Positions 27,589-38,143 are shown, counted from the first letter of the stretch. The stretch: 64,000 nt of DNA from Bacteroidales bacterium UBA1800 (GCA_002319915.1 DCFQ01000091.1:23227-87226), one strand, 5' to 3'. Notes: generated from the letters alone by a model not told the origin. Program-made: numbers and translations.

Positions 27589-30015
27589 CTAATCTGTCCT
27601 GAGTGCCGCGGCAGGGTTATAGCCGGCTGCCTTGACCGTCTGGTAACTTATTGAGATCCACCCGACCAGCAATACAGCAAGGGTCGCGGAAACATAGATC
27701 AGCGGGCTGACATCCACCTTGCTTGCAAAGCCTTCGAGCCAGTACCTTGATCCGAAGAATGCAATAGGGTAGGCGAGGACTGATGAAATAGCTATCAGAT
27801 AGATCACCTCGGCCGAGAGAAGTGCAAGAACAGTGATACTTGATGCACCATAGCTCTTTCTGACGCCTATTTCCTTCGTACGCTTGCTGGTCATGAAGGC
27901 CACAAGACCCAGGAGACCCATGCAGGCAAGTAAAATTGAAAGGATGGAGAAAATGATGAATATCTTTCCTGTTTTCAGCTCTGATGAATAAAGATGCTCC
28001 CACATATCGGTAAAGAACTCGTACTGGAACGGTTGCTTGGCAGTATAATCGCCCCAGACCTTCTCAATTTCCCTGACAGTGCCCCGGATATCATTCCCTC
28101 TCAGCCTGACGGTGGCATACTGGTCACCGCCGCCGAATCCCATTACAGTAAAGCACACCGGCGTTATTGCCTTGTGCAGGGATTCGATGTTGAAATCCTT
28201 CATCACCCCGATAATCTTAAGCTTGACGAATTGCTGGGGCCCTCTGGGCTGAAGTATGTACTTTCCGACAGGATCTGTGAGACCCAGTGATTTTACGGCC
28301 GCCTCGTTTATCAGAATGGCCGTCGAATCGGTCCCATATTCGCGCGAGAAGTACCTGCCTGAGGCAAGGCGGACGCCCAAAGCTTCCGGAAAATCGAGGC
28401 TTACCTGTGACTGGTTTATGAGGTAAGTGTTCTTTTCAGGATCATTGTCATTGAAAAATGCATTGTTGTTGTAGTCCGTGCCCGGAACCGACCTAGAGAA
28501 TCCGGCAGCTTCAACTCCCGGGATCTGAAGGATCTTATCCCTGAAGGATGCAGTCGTTTGCCAGAAAGCATCCGGCCGCCTTACAATTATGAGATTCTCC
28601 TTATTGAACCCAAGGTCCTTCCTTGTCATGTAATTAAGTTGCCGGTAAACGATCACCGATCCTATGATGATCACTATCGAGACCATGAACTGGATAATGA
28701 CCAGGAGCCCCCTCAGCCTTTTCGACATGGACCCGGGACTCAGGGTGCCCTTAAGCACCTCTGCCGGATTAAAGGAAGCCAGGACAAAGGCCGGGTAAAA
28801 TCCCGAAGCTGAACCTATTATTATGATCATGGCAAGTATGGAAATCAATCCGGCAGGGCTCATTAGCAAATTCATGGGAAGTTGCTTCCCGATCATCTGC
28901 TCGAATGATGGGGCAATGGCCAGTACGAGCAGGACTGATACGATGGTCGCCATAGCGACAATCAGAACCGATTCGCCGAGGAACTGGGCGATAAGGCCGC
29001 TCCTGTTCCCTCCCGAGACCTTCCTTATTCCGACCTCCTTTGCTCTTCCGGCGGATCTCGCTGTGGCAAGATTTATATAGTTTATTACTGCGACAAGCAA
29101 GGTAAGGACAGCTATGACGGCAAAAATATATACAGTCGTGGGAGAACCGACGGGTTCGAGGTTATACTGGACAGCCCCGTAAAGGTGAATGTCCTTAAGC
29201 GGTTCAAGGACATATGAGAATTGGTTCCCTGCTTTCCTGAAATCATCGATTGAGAGGCCGAGGATCTGCTGTAACTGCGGGCCGACATATTTAGTAACTA
29301 TTTCCTGCAGTTTCTGCTGCAAAACCTCCTTGCTGGTGCCCTCTTTCACCACGATATACGTATAGAAATTATGGCTGACCCATTCCTGCCGGTTGGCCTG
29401 GCCCGGATATGAGCTCATGGAAGCCAGCATGTCAAATTTAATATGGGAATTCTCAGGTACGTCCTGTATAACTCCCGTCACCGTGTACAGTATCGTATCC
29501 TCCTCCAGGATCAGCTTCTCCCCGACAGGATCCTTGTCTCCGAAGTACTTTTTTGCATATTTCTGGGTAAGGATCATTGACCTTGGCCTTACCAGGGCGT
29601 TCCCCGGATCTCCCTTAAGTAACTTGAAACTGAAAACATTAAAGAAAGTGGAGTCCGCGAACAGGATCCCGTCCTCATTGAACCTGTTCTCACCGTACCG
29701 GACAAGCCATGCACCCATTCTTGTGACCCTTGTGGCCTGAAGGATCTCCGGGTAGTCCTTCAGCAAAGCCTGCGCCATCGGGGCTGCCGTTATCGCCTGA
29801 TCAAGAACGCCTCCCGACATCCTTCCGACGATCTTGATGCGGTAAATATTCTGGTAGTTTTTATGAAACCTGTCATAGCTGAGTTCGTTTATCACGTACA
29901 AAGCAATGAAGATGAAACTGACAAGTCCGACCGTCAGTCCCCCAAGGTTAATTAATACATACCCCGGACGCTTCCTTATCATCCGGAACCAGTTAACGAA
30001 GAAATTCTTCAGCAT
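27589..30015 (-). CDS. MacB/FtsX-type ABC permease, paralogue 1
   Basis: An 808-residue permease of the MacB/LolC/FtsX superfamily in its Bacteroidota two-repeat form: one membrane helix near the N-terminus (about 19-41), a first periplasmic MacB-PCD-like domain (about 50-285), a core of three helices plus a fourth (about 290-455), a second periplasmic domain (about 460-680) and a C-terminal set of three helices (about 685-795). Conserved cytoplasmic motifs RSAGRAKEVGIRKVSGGNR and SKRTKEIGVRKSYGASS are the coupling surfaces for a LolD-like ATPase. It contains no ATPase domain itself. Only 20 bp separate its end from the trmD upstream box. Confidence 0.9.
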   Translation of the reverse strand: MLKNFFVNWFRMIRKRPGYVLINLGGLTVGLVSFIFIALYVINELSYDRFHKNYQNIYRIKIVGRMSGGVLDQAITAAPMAQALLKDYPEILQATRVTRMGAWLVRYGENRFNEDGILFADSTFFNVFSFKLLKGDPGNALVRPRSMILTQKYAKKYFGDKDPVGEKLILEEDTILYTVTGVIQDVPENSHIKFDMLASMSSYPGQANRQEWVSHNFYTYIVVKEGTSKEVLQQKLQEIVTKYVGPQLQQILGLSIDDFRKAGNQFSYVLEPLKDIHLYGAVQYNLEPVGSPTTVYIFAVIAVLTLLVAVINYINLATARSAGRAKEVGIRKVSGGNRSGLIAQFLGESVLIVAMATIVSVLLVLAIAPSFEQMIGKQLPMNLLMSPAGLISILAMIIIIGSASGFYPAFVLASFNPAEVLKGTLSPGSMSKRLRGLLVIIQFMVSIVIIIGSVIVYRQLNYMTRKDLGFNKENLIIVRRPDAFWQTTASFRDKILQIPGVEAAGFSRSVPGTDYNNNAFFNDNDPEKNTYLINQSQVSLDFPEALGVRLASGRYFSREYGTDSTAILINEAAVKSLGLTDPVGKYILQPRGPQQFVKLKIIGVMKDFNIESLHKAITPVCFTVMGFGGGDQYATVRLRGNDIRGTVREIEKVWGDYTAKQPFQYEFFTDMWEHLYSSELKTGKIFIIFSILSILLACMGLLGLVAFMTSKRTKEIGVRKSYGASSITVLALLSAEVIYLIAISSVLAYPIAFFGSRYWLEGFASKVDVSPLIYVSATLAVLLVGWISISYQTVKAAGYNPAAALRTD

Positions 30016-30099
30016 GCTCTGTTGTTTTGGGTTTATGCAAATTACAACAAAGACGGGTAAAATGTTAATATGTTGCAGTCTAATCTGGTCAGGTCTGAC

Positions 30100-30169
30100 T
30101 CACGACTCGCTGCTCACGCACTGCACCTATTGCATTACGCCTATCGCCTTACGCCTTGTGCCTTATGTC
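30100..30169. repeat. degenerate 7-bp tandem repeat
   Basis: On the minus strand the stretch reads as consecutive heptamers near AAGGCGT (AAGGCAC, AAGGCGT, AAGGCGA, TAGGCGT, AATGCAA, TAGGTGC, AGTGCGT, GAGCAGC, GAGTCGT). It begins right at the stop of paralogue 2 and fills the gap before the start region of paralogue 1. Confidence 0.6.
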
Positions 30170-32542
30170 TCATCCCTCCACCTTCAGCGAGCTAGCCGGG
30201 TTCATCCTCGCTGCATAATATGATTTATAGCTTACGGTTATGAAAGTGATCAACAGGGTCAGTCCCGCGGCCGACAGAAGCAGTACAACACTGATATTAG
30301 TCCGGTAAACATAGTTCTTCAGCCAGTTGGTCATGAAATAATATGCGACCGGCACCGCAATGAGTATCGATATTGCAACAAGGACCAGGAAGTCCCTGGA
30401 GATGAGTCTCAGTATCACGCCTTCGTCGGCCCCGAAAACCTTCCTTATGCCGATCTCCTTTGTTCTCTGCTCGACCATATAGGAGGCAAGTCCGAAGAGC
30501 CCCAGGCAAGCTATGAGTATTGCCAGGATGGTGAACATCGTAAATATGAGGCCCCGTTTTTCATCTGCTTCAAACTGCCTGTTAAAGCGCTCCGAGAGGA
30601 ATGAGTATGAATAAGGCTGGCCGGGAAAAACTTCCTTCCATGTCGATTCGATGAATGCAAGCGTCTGCTTCATATTGTTCCCATTAAGCTTGATATATAT
30701 TATATCATTCAATTCACGATATGCCAGCAGGAGTGATTCGATGCTGTTATACATCCCGGTCTGATGGTAGTCAGCCATTACCCCGATAACCTTTGCCCTG
30801 AGGGTGCTGGCATTACCGGCCTCGATCTTCTTCCCGATAGGTTCCTTCCAGCCCATCCTTTTTACAAAGGTCTCGTTCACCACAACACTGTTGAGTGTAT
30901 CGGATGGCATGTCCTGCTGAAAATCACGCCCCTCCAGGATCTTTATTCCCATGGTTTCAACAAAATCATGATCAACCACCGCAAAATTGATTCCCCTCTG
31001 CTGCATACCCTGGTCAGTCTCGACACTAAAGATGAGTTTCGCGGAACCTTCCCCCATAGGGGTACTTGTGGAAGTCACATATTTAATGTCCTCATTCTTC
31101 ATAAGAGTTTGCTTCAGGACCGGATATTTGCGAATCATTTCCTGGTCGAGCTGGAGCATGACAACGTTTGTCTGATCAAAGCCGCGATCCATGTTTTTAA
31201 GGTGCTTCAGCTGCCTGAAAACGGTCAGAGTGGAAATGATCATGACCACCGAAACGGTAAACTGGATGACAACAAGAAATTTACGGAAGAGCTTCCCTGC
31301 CGAGCCCCGCGTCAGTTCACCCTTGAGAACCGTGACCGGACTGAACCTGGAGAGGAAAAAGGCGGGATAGCTTCCCCCGATTATGCCTGCGACAATAATG
31401 ACCGCAAACAAGGAAATAATGACGACAGGGGAAGCTAAAATATTGATCTGGAATGACTTTCCTGCAAGCTGGTTGAATTTTGGGATCAGGACAATCAGGA
31501 GTACCACGCTTATTAAAAGTGAAACCAATGTAAGGACGACCGATTCTGAAAGGAATTGAAGGATCAGCGGAAGCCTTCGCGACCCGGTCACTTTTCGCAA
31601 TCCCACCTCCTTCGCCCTCCGGGCCGACCGTGCCGTCGCAAGGTTCATGTAGTTCATCGCAGCGATCAGGATAAGGAAAACCGCCACGAGCCCGAAGATA
31701 TAAACATAAACTATACTTCCTGTCGGTTGCGGCTCTGATGCATTCGTCGAATAAAGATGTATCCTTCTGATAGGCTCCAGGATATACTGGACATTTATAT
31801 TTATTGGGCCGAAGATTTGCTTCATGTAGGCATCGTACATTCCATGAAGTTTCGTCTCGAATGCCTTGACGTTGATGTTCGCGGGAAGAAGAAGGTATGT
31901 AAACACCCCGAAATTACCCCACGATCCCAGTTCCTTGGGCAGGTTATTCCTTGCTGCCACCGCATCGAACCTGAAGTGGGAGTTGAACGGGACATCACTG
32001 ATGACGCCTGTCACCTCATAAGCATTCTCACCTTCGGTTATTGTTTTGCCTATGGGGTCCGCGTTCCCGAAATAGCGTGCAGCAGCTTTTTCTGTCAGCA
32101 CAATTTTCTTCGGGTCCCTTATGGCGCTTCTCACTTCACCCTTTACAACCTTGAAAGTGAAGATATCGAAGAGTGTTGAATCGACGTAATAGAAATTCTC
32201 TTCAACATACTGTTTGTCACCGTATTTGTAGCTCGCCCTTGCCATGGGAATAAAGCGTACGAAGGATTCTACTTCCGGATAATCGCGGGCAACCTGTGGG
32301 CCGAATGGGGTCTGGGCAACGATCCATGTGAACTGGTCATCGGTTTCGGTGATTTTTGAGGAAACCCGGTAGATCCTTGCCGCTTTTTCTTGAAAGCGGT
32401 CATAGCTCAGTTCGTCGGAAACATAAATAATAAGGAAGAGGGCGCTGGAGATCCCAAGGGTCAGCCCGAGGATATTAAGAAGGCTGTAGCCTGCATGCCT
32501 GCGGATATGCCTGACCGCGGTTTTGAGAAGATTTCGGAACAT
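30170..32542 (-). CDS. MacB/FtsX-type ABC permease, paralogue 2
   Basis: A 790-residue two-repeat FtsX permease with the same layout as paralogue 1: N-terminal helix (about 20-40), PCD 1, helices about 285-430, PCD 2 and a C-terminal helix triplet. Coupling motifs are ATARSARRAKEVGLRKVTGSRR and VEQRTKEIGIRKVFGADEG. It precedes paralogue 1 on the same strand; the 154-bp gap holds the heptamer repeat. It diverges from paralogue 3 across 260 bp. Gene duplication is evident by eye from shared motifs, but the order of duplication cannot be judged without an alignment. Confidence 0.9.
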   Translation of the reverse strand: MFRNLLKTAVRHIRRHAGYSLLNILGLTLGISSALFLIIYVSDELSYDRFQEKAARIYRVSSKITETDDQFTWIVAQTPFGPQVARDYPEVESFVRFIPMARASYKYGDKQYVEENFYYVDSTLFDIFTFKVVKGEVRSAIRDPKKIVLTEKAAARYFGNADPIGKTITEGENAYEVTGVISDVPFNSHFRFDAVAARNNLPKELGSWGNFGVFTYLLLPANINVKAFETKLHGMYDAYMKQIFGPININVQYILEPIRRIHLYSTNASEPQPTGSIVYVYIFGLVAVFLILIAAMNYMNLATARSARRAKEVGLRKVTGSRRLPLILQFLSESVVLTLVSLLISVVLLIVLIPKFNQLAGKSFQINILASPVVIISLFAVIIVAGIIGGSYPAFFLSRFSPVTVLKGELTRGSAGKLFRKFLVVIQFTVSVVMIISTLTVFRQLKHLKNMDRGFDQTNVVMLQLDQEMIRKYPVLKQTLMKNEDIKYVTSTSTPMGEGSAKLIFSVETDQGMQQRGINFAVVDHDFVETMGIKILEGRDFQQDMPSDTLNSVVVNETFVKRMGWKEPIGKKIEAGNASTLRAKVIGVMADYHQTGMYNSIESLLLAYRELNDIIYIKLNGNNMKQTLAFIESTWKEVFPGQPYSYSFLSERFNRQFEADEKRGLIFTMFTILAILIACLGLFGLASYMVEQRTKEIGIRKVFGADEGVILRLISRDFLVLVAISILIAVPVAYYFMTNWLKNYVYRTNISVVLLLSAAGLTLLITFITVSYKSYYAARMNPASSLKVEG

Positions 32543-32802
32543 TTTTATTTTCTGGTTAATGTGGAGAGCGTAAATTAAATCATAATTCCCGCGATGGAAT
32601 TAAAATCAAGCATTATTAACATTACATTAACCTTGGGCCGTAACCCGGAAGAAGTTTTTCCCGTCTTAAGGTCAGATCAAATTTTCCAGGTATGATGCAA
32701 CACAATCAATCGGCTCTCGTCTTTTATGAAAATTCACCTGGCTTAAATTAGCAGTTGTACATAACTTAAAGTATTTCATTTAATTACAAAAAAACCAATC
32801 CT

Positions 32803-35220
32803 ATGCTTAATAATCTGATCAGATACAGCCTGAGGTCATTCAAAAGGCAGCGTTCATATATAATCATCAACATTCTGGGATTGTCAATAGGCATGGCTTG
32901 CAGCCTGCTGATAGCAATGTATGTTATCAATGAGGCCGGTTTCGACAGGTTCAATGTAAAGAGGGACCATATCTTCCGGGCCGTCCTCAACGGCAAGATA
33001 GGGGGCCAGGAAGTGACAGTGTTTGCATCGCCGGCAGCAATGGGTCCAACTTTGTTAAGGGAGTTTCCGGAGGTCGAAGATTATTGCAGGCTGAACGGAG
33101 TGGGCCCCACCGTCATAGAGTATGATAAGCAGACGTTCACGGAGGATCACCTGATTGAAGTCGATTCTTCATTCTTTGATATCTTCACAATTCCCGTTCT
33201 TAAGGGAGATCCTGCAAATCTTCTTAATGCTGCCCATAAAGTTGTCCTTTCTGAATCGACAGCCAGAAAAATATTCGGGAACCAGGATCCGATCGACAAG
33301 GTCATAAAAATAGGATCCGACACCACCAGGTATACGGTTACCGGTGTAATGGGCGATGTGCCTGAAAAGTGCCATTTTGAAGCCAATATGATCTCATCAT
33401 TCCTTACGAATCCGAGGTCAAAGAATCCGGTGTGGCTCAGCAACAGCTTCAGCACTTACCTGCTTCTGAAACCCAATGTAAATTATAAAACGGTCGAAGC
33501 CAAGCTCCCTGAGCTGCTTTTGAAGTACGTGGGTCCCGAGGTAGAGAAATATATGGGAATCAAGATGGATGATTTTCTTAAACAGGGTAATAAATACAGG
33601 TTTTTTCTTCAGAATCTTACAAAAATACACCTTGATACCTCAATACAGCAGGAATTTAAAGCGGCAAGCGATCCCAAGTACCTGATCATATTCGGCAGTG
33701 TGGCAGTCCTTATCGTGATCATTGCTGCGATAAACTTCATGAATCTCTCTACCGCACAGGCTTCCAAAAGGGCGAAAGAGGTAGGTATCAAGAAGATCTC
33801 CGGATCCACCAGGCGTATGCTCATCGGCCAGTTCCTGCTGGAATCATTTGTCCTTACACTCTTCTCCCTGGTTGTGGCACTCATAATCATCAGGATAACC
33901 CTACCATATTTCAACACGCTGCTGGGAGCCAGGCTTACGCTCTCTCTGCTTGCGAAGTGGTACACGATACCCGGACTTATACTTTTCACGGCTTTCGTAG
34001 CGCTTATGGCAGGGAGCTATCCGGCACTCTTTCTCTCTTCTTTCAGTCCGGGTGTGGTATTAAAGGGAAGCATTAAGAACAGCAAGATCACGGGACAATT
34101 GCGAAGGGTTCTGGTCACTGTGCAATTTGCTGTTTCAATTCTCCTTATTATAGGAACCATGATCATGTATCGCCAGATAAATTTCATGCTCAGGAAGGAT
34201 ATCGGGTTCAATAAGGAGCACCTGGTCGTGATCAACCGTGCCGATGCCCTCGGTACGAAAATGAAGTCGTTCAAGGAAGCTGTGAAGAATATACCCGGAG
34301 TGGTGAATATCTCGAGCTCGACAGCTGTCCCGGGCCGGAACAACAATAATAATGGCTATGGGATTGAAGGAAGAAAGGATGAATCGTTCCTTATGACGAC
34401 AACATGGGCCGATTACAATTTCATCGAGACAATGGGCATGGCCATTGTAAATGGCCGCAATTTCAACGAATCCTATTCTGGCGATAAGGATGCATGCTTG
34501 ATCAATGAAGCAGCAGTAAAGAATTTCAATATTGCGGATATCAGCAAGGTGAGGTTCATGGAGCCCGACTCTCCGAACGTTCACTATCTCCCGATAGTCG
34601 GGGTGGTTAAGAACTTCAATTTTGAATCGCTCAGGAACCCGATCCAGCCATATTGCATCAAATTCCAGAACGATGGGATGCTCTGGGGCTACCTCACCGT
34701 AAGGTTATCGGGAAATAATTATTCCAGTACCATCAATGCAATCGAGCAGAAATGGAAGGAGTTCGTGTCGAACAACCCGCTTCAGTATTATTTTCTTGAC
34801 CAGGATTTTGAGAATATGTACAAACAGGAGAAACAGAATGCACAACTTGCCGTGATCTTTGCAGTCCTGGCAATCCTGATCGCATCGCTTGGCCTTTTCG
34901 GGCTGACCTCATTTACTGTCGAACAGCGCACCAAGGAGATCGGCGTGAGAAAAGCAATGGGATCTTCAGTCGGTGCAATATATCTCGTGATATCCAGGGA
35001 GGTTATGGTACTGGTATCCTTGTCAGCCATAATTTCATGGCCGATTATTTACTATATTTCCGGGAAGTGGCTGGAGAATTTCTACTACAGGATAAACCTT
35101 GGGCTCTTCAGCTTTGTTGCCGGGCTGGTTATTGCACTTGCAATTGCCTCGCTTACAATAAGCTATCGGATTATCAAAGCAGCCAGAGTAAATCCTGCCC
35201 AGTCGCTTAAGTACGAATAG
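32803..35220 (+). CDS. MacB/FtsX-type ABC permease, paralogue 3
   Basis: An 805-residue two-repeat FtsX permease. N-terminal helix at about 20-42 (SYIIINILGLSIGMACSLLIAMYV), PCD 1, central helices with coupling motif TAQASKRAKEVGIKKISGSTR, PCD 2 and final helices after VEQRTKEIGVRKAMGSSVG. Start ATG 32803 follows an A-rich leader. It is followed 5 bp later by paralogue 4, so these two form an operon and may work as a heterodimer, as LolC/LolE do. That pairing is inference. Confidence 0.9.
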   Translation: MLNNLIRYSLRSFKRQRSYIIINILGLSIGMACSLLIAMYVINEAGFDRFNVKRDHIFRAVLNGKIGGQEVTVFASPAAMGPTLLREFPEVEDYCRLNGVGPTVIEYDKQTFTEDHLIEVDSSFFDIFTIPVLKGDPANLLNAAHKVVLSESTARKIFGNQDPIDKVIKIGSDTTRYTVTGVMGDVPEKCHFEANMISSFLTNPRSKNPVWLSNSFSTYLLLKPNVNYKTVEAKLPELLLKYVGPEVEKYMGIKMDDFLKQGNKYRFFLQNLTKIHLDTSIQQEFKAASDPKYLIIFGSVAVLIVIIAAINFMNLSTAQASKRAKEVGIKKISGSTRRMLIGQFLLESFVLTLFSLVVALIIIRITLPYFNTLLGARLTLSLLAKWYTIPGLILFTAFVALMAGSYPALFLSSFSPGVVLKGSIKNSKITGQLRRVLVTVQFAVSILLIIGTMIMYRQINFMLRKDIGFNKEHLVVINRADALGTKMKSFKEAVKNIPGVVNISSSTAVPGRNNNNNGYGIEGRKDESFLMTTTWADYNFIETMGMAIVNGRNFNESYSGDKDACLINEAAVKNFNIADISKVRFMEPDSPNVHYLPIVGVVKNFNFESLRNPIQPYCIKFQNDGMLWGYLTVRLSGNNYSSTINAIEQKWKEFVSNNPLQYYFLDQDFENMYKQEKQNAQLAVIFAVLAILIASLGLFGLTSFTVEQRTKEIGVRKAMGSSVGAIYLVISREVMVLVSLSAIISWPIIYYISGKWLENFYYRINLGLFSFVAGLVIALAIASLTISYRIIKAARVNPAQSLKYE

Positions 35221-35225
35221 GACAG

Positions 35226-37601
35226 ATGCTCAGGAACTATCTTCTCGTCACATACAGGAACCTGTTCAGGAATAAAGTATTTACCCTCATAAATATCCTG
35301 GGGCTCGGTATTGCCCTGTCGGTTTGCATCGTTGCGTTCTTCAATCATATGTTCGACAGGGAGTTTGATAGGCAGAACCTGAATTTCAGCACGATCTACA
35401 GGGTGAACAGCTTCAGGGACATGCAGGGGCGTGACCAGGAGTATGGAGTCGTCCCTGCAACACTCGGGTTGGAGGCCAGGAAGGATATCCCGGGAATACA
35501 AAGGGCGGCAAGGATGATGAGCACCAGGTCGCCGATAAAAAAAGGCACCGACCTTTTCCCGGCAGAGATTTCGTTTGTCGATCCGGAATTCCTCGACATT
35601 TTCACTTTCCGGCTAATATCAGGCGACCTCCGATCGATAGGAAACCACGGGGATGTCCTTCTAAGCAAAACCATGGCTGCCAGGCTGTTCGGGTCAGAAT
35701 ACCCGGTCGGGAAGTACATTTCGATCGTAAACGATGAGAACAAGGAGTTTGCATTTACTGTAGGGGGCGTGTTTGAAGACCCACCGCTGAACTCAAGCTT
35801 CAGGAGCGAGGTGCTGCTGCACTACGACAATTTCAAGCTGATGTGGAAATGGTCTGATACCGACTGGAAGAACATGACGACCTGCCTCTTTATCCAGGTC
35901 CCGGACCGGAGCCTGCTTCCCTCGGTGGCCAGGGGGATGATGAAGTATATCCAGGTTCAGAACCGGGCAAGGGAGGATTTCAGGATTACCCGCTTCACTC
36001 TTGTTCCGCTGAAAGAAGTTGGCTCAAACACCCGCAATATCTGGTCTTCCGGACTCTATCCGTCCCTTCACCCGGCAGCCCTTGTCGCGCCTGCCGTCAT
36101 GGCGGTATTCATTCTGCTGATAGCATGTTTCAACTTTGCGAACACATCCATCGCAGCCTTCAGCAAGAGACTGAGGGAGATTGGATTGAGAAAGACATTC
36201 GGGGGGCAGAGGCAGCAGCTTGTTTCCCAGTTTATGCTCGAAACACTGATAATCTGTACCATAGCTTTGCTCGTAGCCATACTCCTCGCAGAATTTCTAG
36301 TTCCGGCCTACAGCAGCCTATGGGACTATATGAAGCTTGAGCTCACCTTCACAAAGTACGTAATGTTCTGGGCATTCCTGGTCATTCTCCTGCTGCTGAC
36401 GGGTTTTGTTTCGGGCGTCTATCCGGCGCTCTACGTGAGTTCCTTTAACCCGGCATCAGTGTTCCGGGGCTCCTCGACCTTTAAGGGGACCAGCAGGCTC
36501 TCACTGGTTTTGCTTACCCTGCAGTTCGCAATTTCAGTCTCTGCCATGGTGCTTGGGCTTTCCTTCGCCAGGAACTCGAGGTACCAGCAGACACTTGATC
36601 TCGGCTACGACCGGGACAAGCTGATCGTAATGCCGGTGGAACGGAGGCTTTACTCTTCTTTCCGCAATGAGATCCTGGCTAACCCCAAAATAATCTCAGC
36701 CGAGGGAACGCGCGACCATATAGGGTTTGGCTCTTACCACAGGCCTGTTAAGTATGACCTGAAGCAGATTGAAGCCGACGTTATGGATGTTGGGCCGGGG
36801 TATCCTTCAGCCATGGGGCTGAGGCTTTTCGATGGCCGTCTTTTCGACAGGAACAGGACTGCAGCCGACCTCAGCAACAATTCAATTATAGTGAATCAGA
36901 AGCTTGTAAAGGATTTTGGGTGGAACGACCCTGTCGGAAAGTCTATAACCCTATATGATACGACCCGGCTCACAGTAATAGGGGTAGTGAAGGATTTTTA
37001 TGTGAGCGGCCTCTGGCAGAAAATTAATCCGACATTCCTCAGGTTATCTCCAGGCGAGGATTTCCCGGTCATGGTTGTAAGGGCTGAACCCTCCGATCTT
37101 CACGGGGTTCTCGAATACATGAGATCGAAGTGGAAAGAACAGGGTACAAACTTCATTTTCGGGGGGATGTTCCAGGAGGATACAATGAACGGGGAGAAGG
37201 CGATTAACGGGAGCATACTTAAGGTAAATATTTTTCTCGCCCTCACCGCAACCATCCTGTCGCTGATAGGCATGTACAACCTCGTATCCCTCGATATCAT
37301 AAAGCGGACAAAGGAAATGGGAATAAGGAGGATACAGGGCGCTCCGGTTTCTCTGGTAATGTATCTCGTGAGCAGGAAATTCATCGAGGTCCTGGTTATT
37401 GCTTCCCTCCTGGGATGCTGGGGAGGTTACAGGTTGTCGGTCATGATGCTCGGCAGCATCTGGGCAAATTATGTAAGTATCGGGCCCGGTCTTCTCCTGA
37501 TATCGGCATCTATAATATTTTTTGCGACTGCTGTCACCACGATGTTTAAGATACTTAAAGCCGCTTCAAGGAACCCGGTTGATTCCCTCAGGTATGAGTG
37601 A
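35226..37601 (+). CDS. MacB/FtsX-type ABC permease, paralogue 4 (divergent)
   Basis: A 791-residue FtsX permease with the same topology but less typical motifs. The first coupling loop reads AFSKRLREIGLRKTFGGQRQ and the second IIKRTKEMGIRRIQGAP. It starts 5 bp after paralogue 3, indicating coupled expression. Its greater divergence would fit a structural half of a heterodimer. The ATPase partner is not in this operon; the nearest candidate is the gene at 39197-39859 on the other strand. Confidence 0.88.
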   Translation: MLRNYLLVTYRNLFRNKVFTLINILGLGIALSVCIVAFFNHMFDREFDRQNLNFSTIYRVNSFRDMQGRDQEYGVVPATLGLEARKDIPGIQRAARMMSTRSPIKKGTDLFPAEISFVDPEFLDIFTFRLISGDLRSIGNHGDVLLSKTMAARLFGSEYPVGKYISIVNDENKEFAFTVGGVFEDPPLNSSFRSEVLLHYDNFKLMWKWSDTDWKNMTTCLFIQVPDRSLLPSVARGMMKYIQVQNRAREDFRITRFTLVPLKEVGSNTRNIWSSGLYPSLHPAALVAPAVMAVFILLIACFNFANTSIAAFSKRLREIGLRKTFGGQRQQLVSQFMLETLIICTIALLVAILLAEFLVPAYSSLWDYMKLELTFTKYVMFWAFLVILLLLTGFVSGVYPALYVSSFNPASVFRGSSTFKGTSRLSLVLLTLQFAISVSAMVLGLSFARNSRYQQTLDLGYDRDKLIVMPVERRLYSSFRNEILANPKIISAEGTRDHIGFGSYHRPVKYDLKQIEADVMDVGPGYPSAMGLRLFDGRLFDRNRTAADLSNNSIIVNQKLVKDFGWNDPVGKSITLYDTTRLTVIGVVKDFYVSGLWQKINPTFLRLSPGEDFPVMVVRAEPSDLHGVLEYMRSKWKEQGTNFIFGGMFQEDTMNGEKAINGSILKVNIFLALTATILSLIGMYNLVSLDIIKRTKEMGIRRIQGAPVSLVMYLVSRKFIEVLVIASLLGCWGGYRLSVMMLGSIWANYVSIGPGLLLISASIIFFATAVTTMFKILKAASRNPVDSLRYE

Positions 37602-37630
37602 GTACCTTGGAATGGAAATAATTAAAAGGA

Positions 37631-37655
37631 AAGGGTGCCCTTTTGAAGCACCCTC
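37631..37655. terminator. terminator-like hairpin at a convergent junction
   Basis: GGGTGC (37633-37638) pairs with GCACCC (37648-37653). On the minus strand it is followed by a pyrimidine-rich TTTCCTTTTAATTA. It lies between the plus-strand permease gene and the minus-strand GRAM-like gene and may serve the latter. Confidence 0.5.
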
Positions 37656-37705
37656 CTTGAATTAATCCATTGGCTGGAGGAATATATGATTGAGAACTAA
37701 CCTTA

Positions 37706-38014
37706 CTAGAACATTTTGTTTATCAGTTGCCCGAACTCATCGCGTTTCTTAAGCGGGAAAACATAGTTCCTTCCATCGCGGGTGATGATATTCAACCCTT
37801 TCACAAGGAACAACCCCTTGCTGTAGAAGATGACATCAAGAATATTCTCGAAAAGGATCTCCAGGTTGAACTTTCCTGCGGTTTCCTCGACGGGTTTGAA
37901 GTATATCCTCTGGTTGGTGACTATCAGCTTGCCGCTGATGGTTTTTTCGTCGACCACCTGGTTGGTATCTCCTGCTTTCAGGACTACCTCGTTTGCATTT
38001 AGTTTGACTGTCAT
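37706..38014 (-). CDS. GRAM/PH-like small protein
   Basis: A 102-residue cytosolic protein with a single beta-rich domain: SGKLIVTNQRIYFKPVE (about 27-43), ILFENILDVIFYSKG and GLNIITRDGRNYVFPLKKRDEF. This is the pattern of GRAM / bacterial PH domains, which bind membranes or mediate oligomers. No signal peptide is present. It diverges from the sigma-54 activator gene, with a type-B element between them. A link to that regulator is possible by position only. Confidence 0.65.
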   Translation of the reverse strand: MTVKLNANEVVLKAGDTNQVVDEKTISGKLIVTNQRIYFKPVEETAGKFNLEILFENILDVIFYSKGLFLVKGLNIITRDGRNYVFPLKKRDEFGQLINKMF

Positions 38015-38143
38015 CTTGATCTCTTTTACTGAAAGACGTGCAACTTTTTAAAACGATGCAGCAAGGATGCGGGATATTAAAAAAAATTTCCCGATTGTCT
38101 GAAAAATGCCAGGACATTTCACTTTGCCGGTCTATATATCTTC

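Noticed and set aside
30764..31438. A 224-codon frame antisense to permease paralogue 2
   Set aside because: It lies wholly inside an intact permease gene and its translation is low-complexity in His/Asp/Asn, typical of a shadow frame. The same holds for 13371-14159, 3397-3999 and 26010-26594.
32738..32753. TGGCTT-N4-TAGCA upstream of permease paralogue 3 as a third sigma-54 promoter
   Set aside because: The spacing is one base short and the -24 half is imperfect; sigma-54 spacing is strict.
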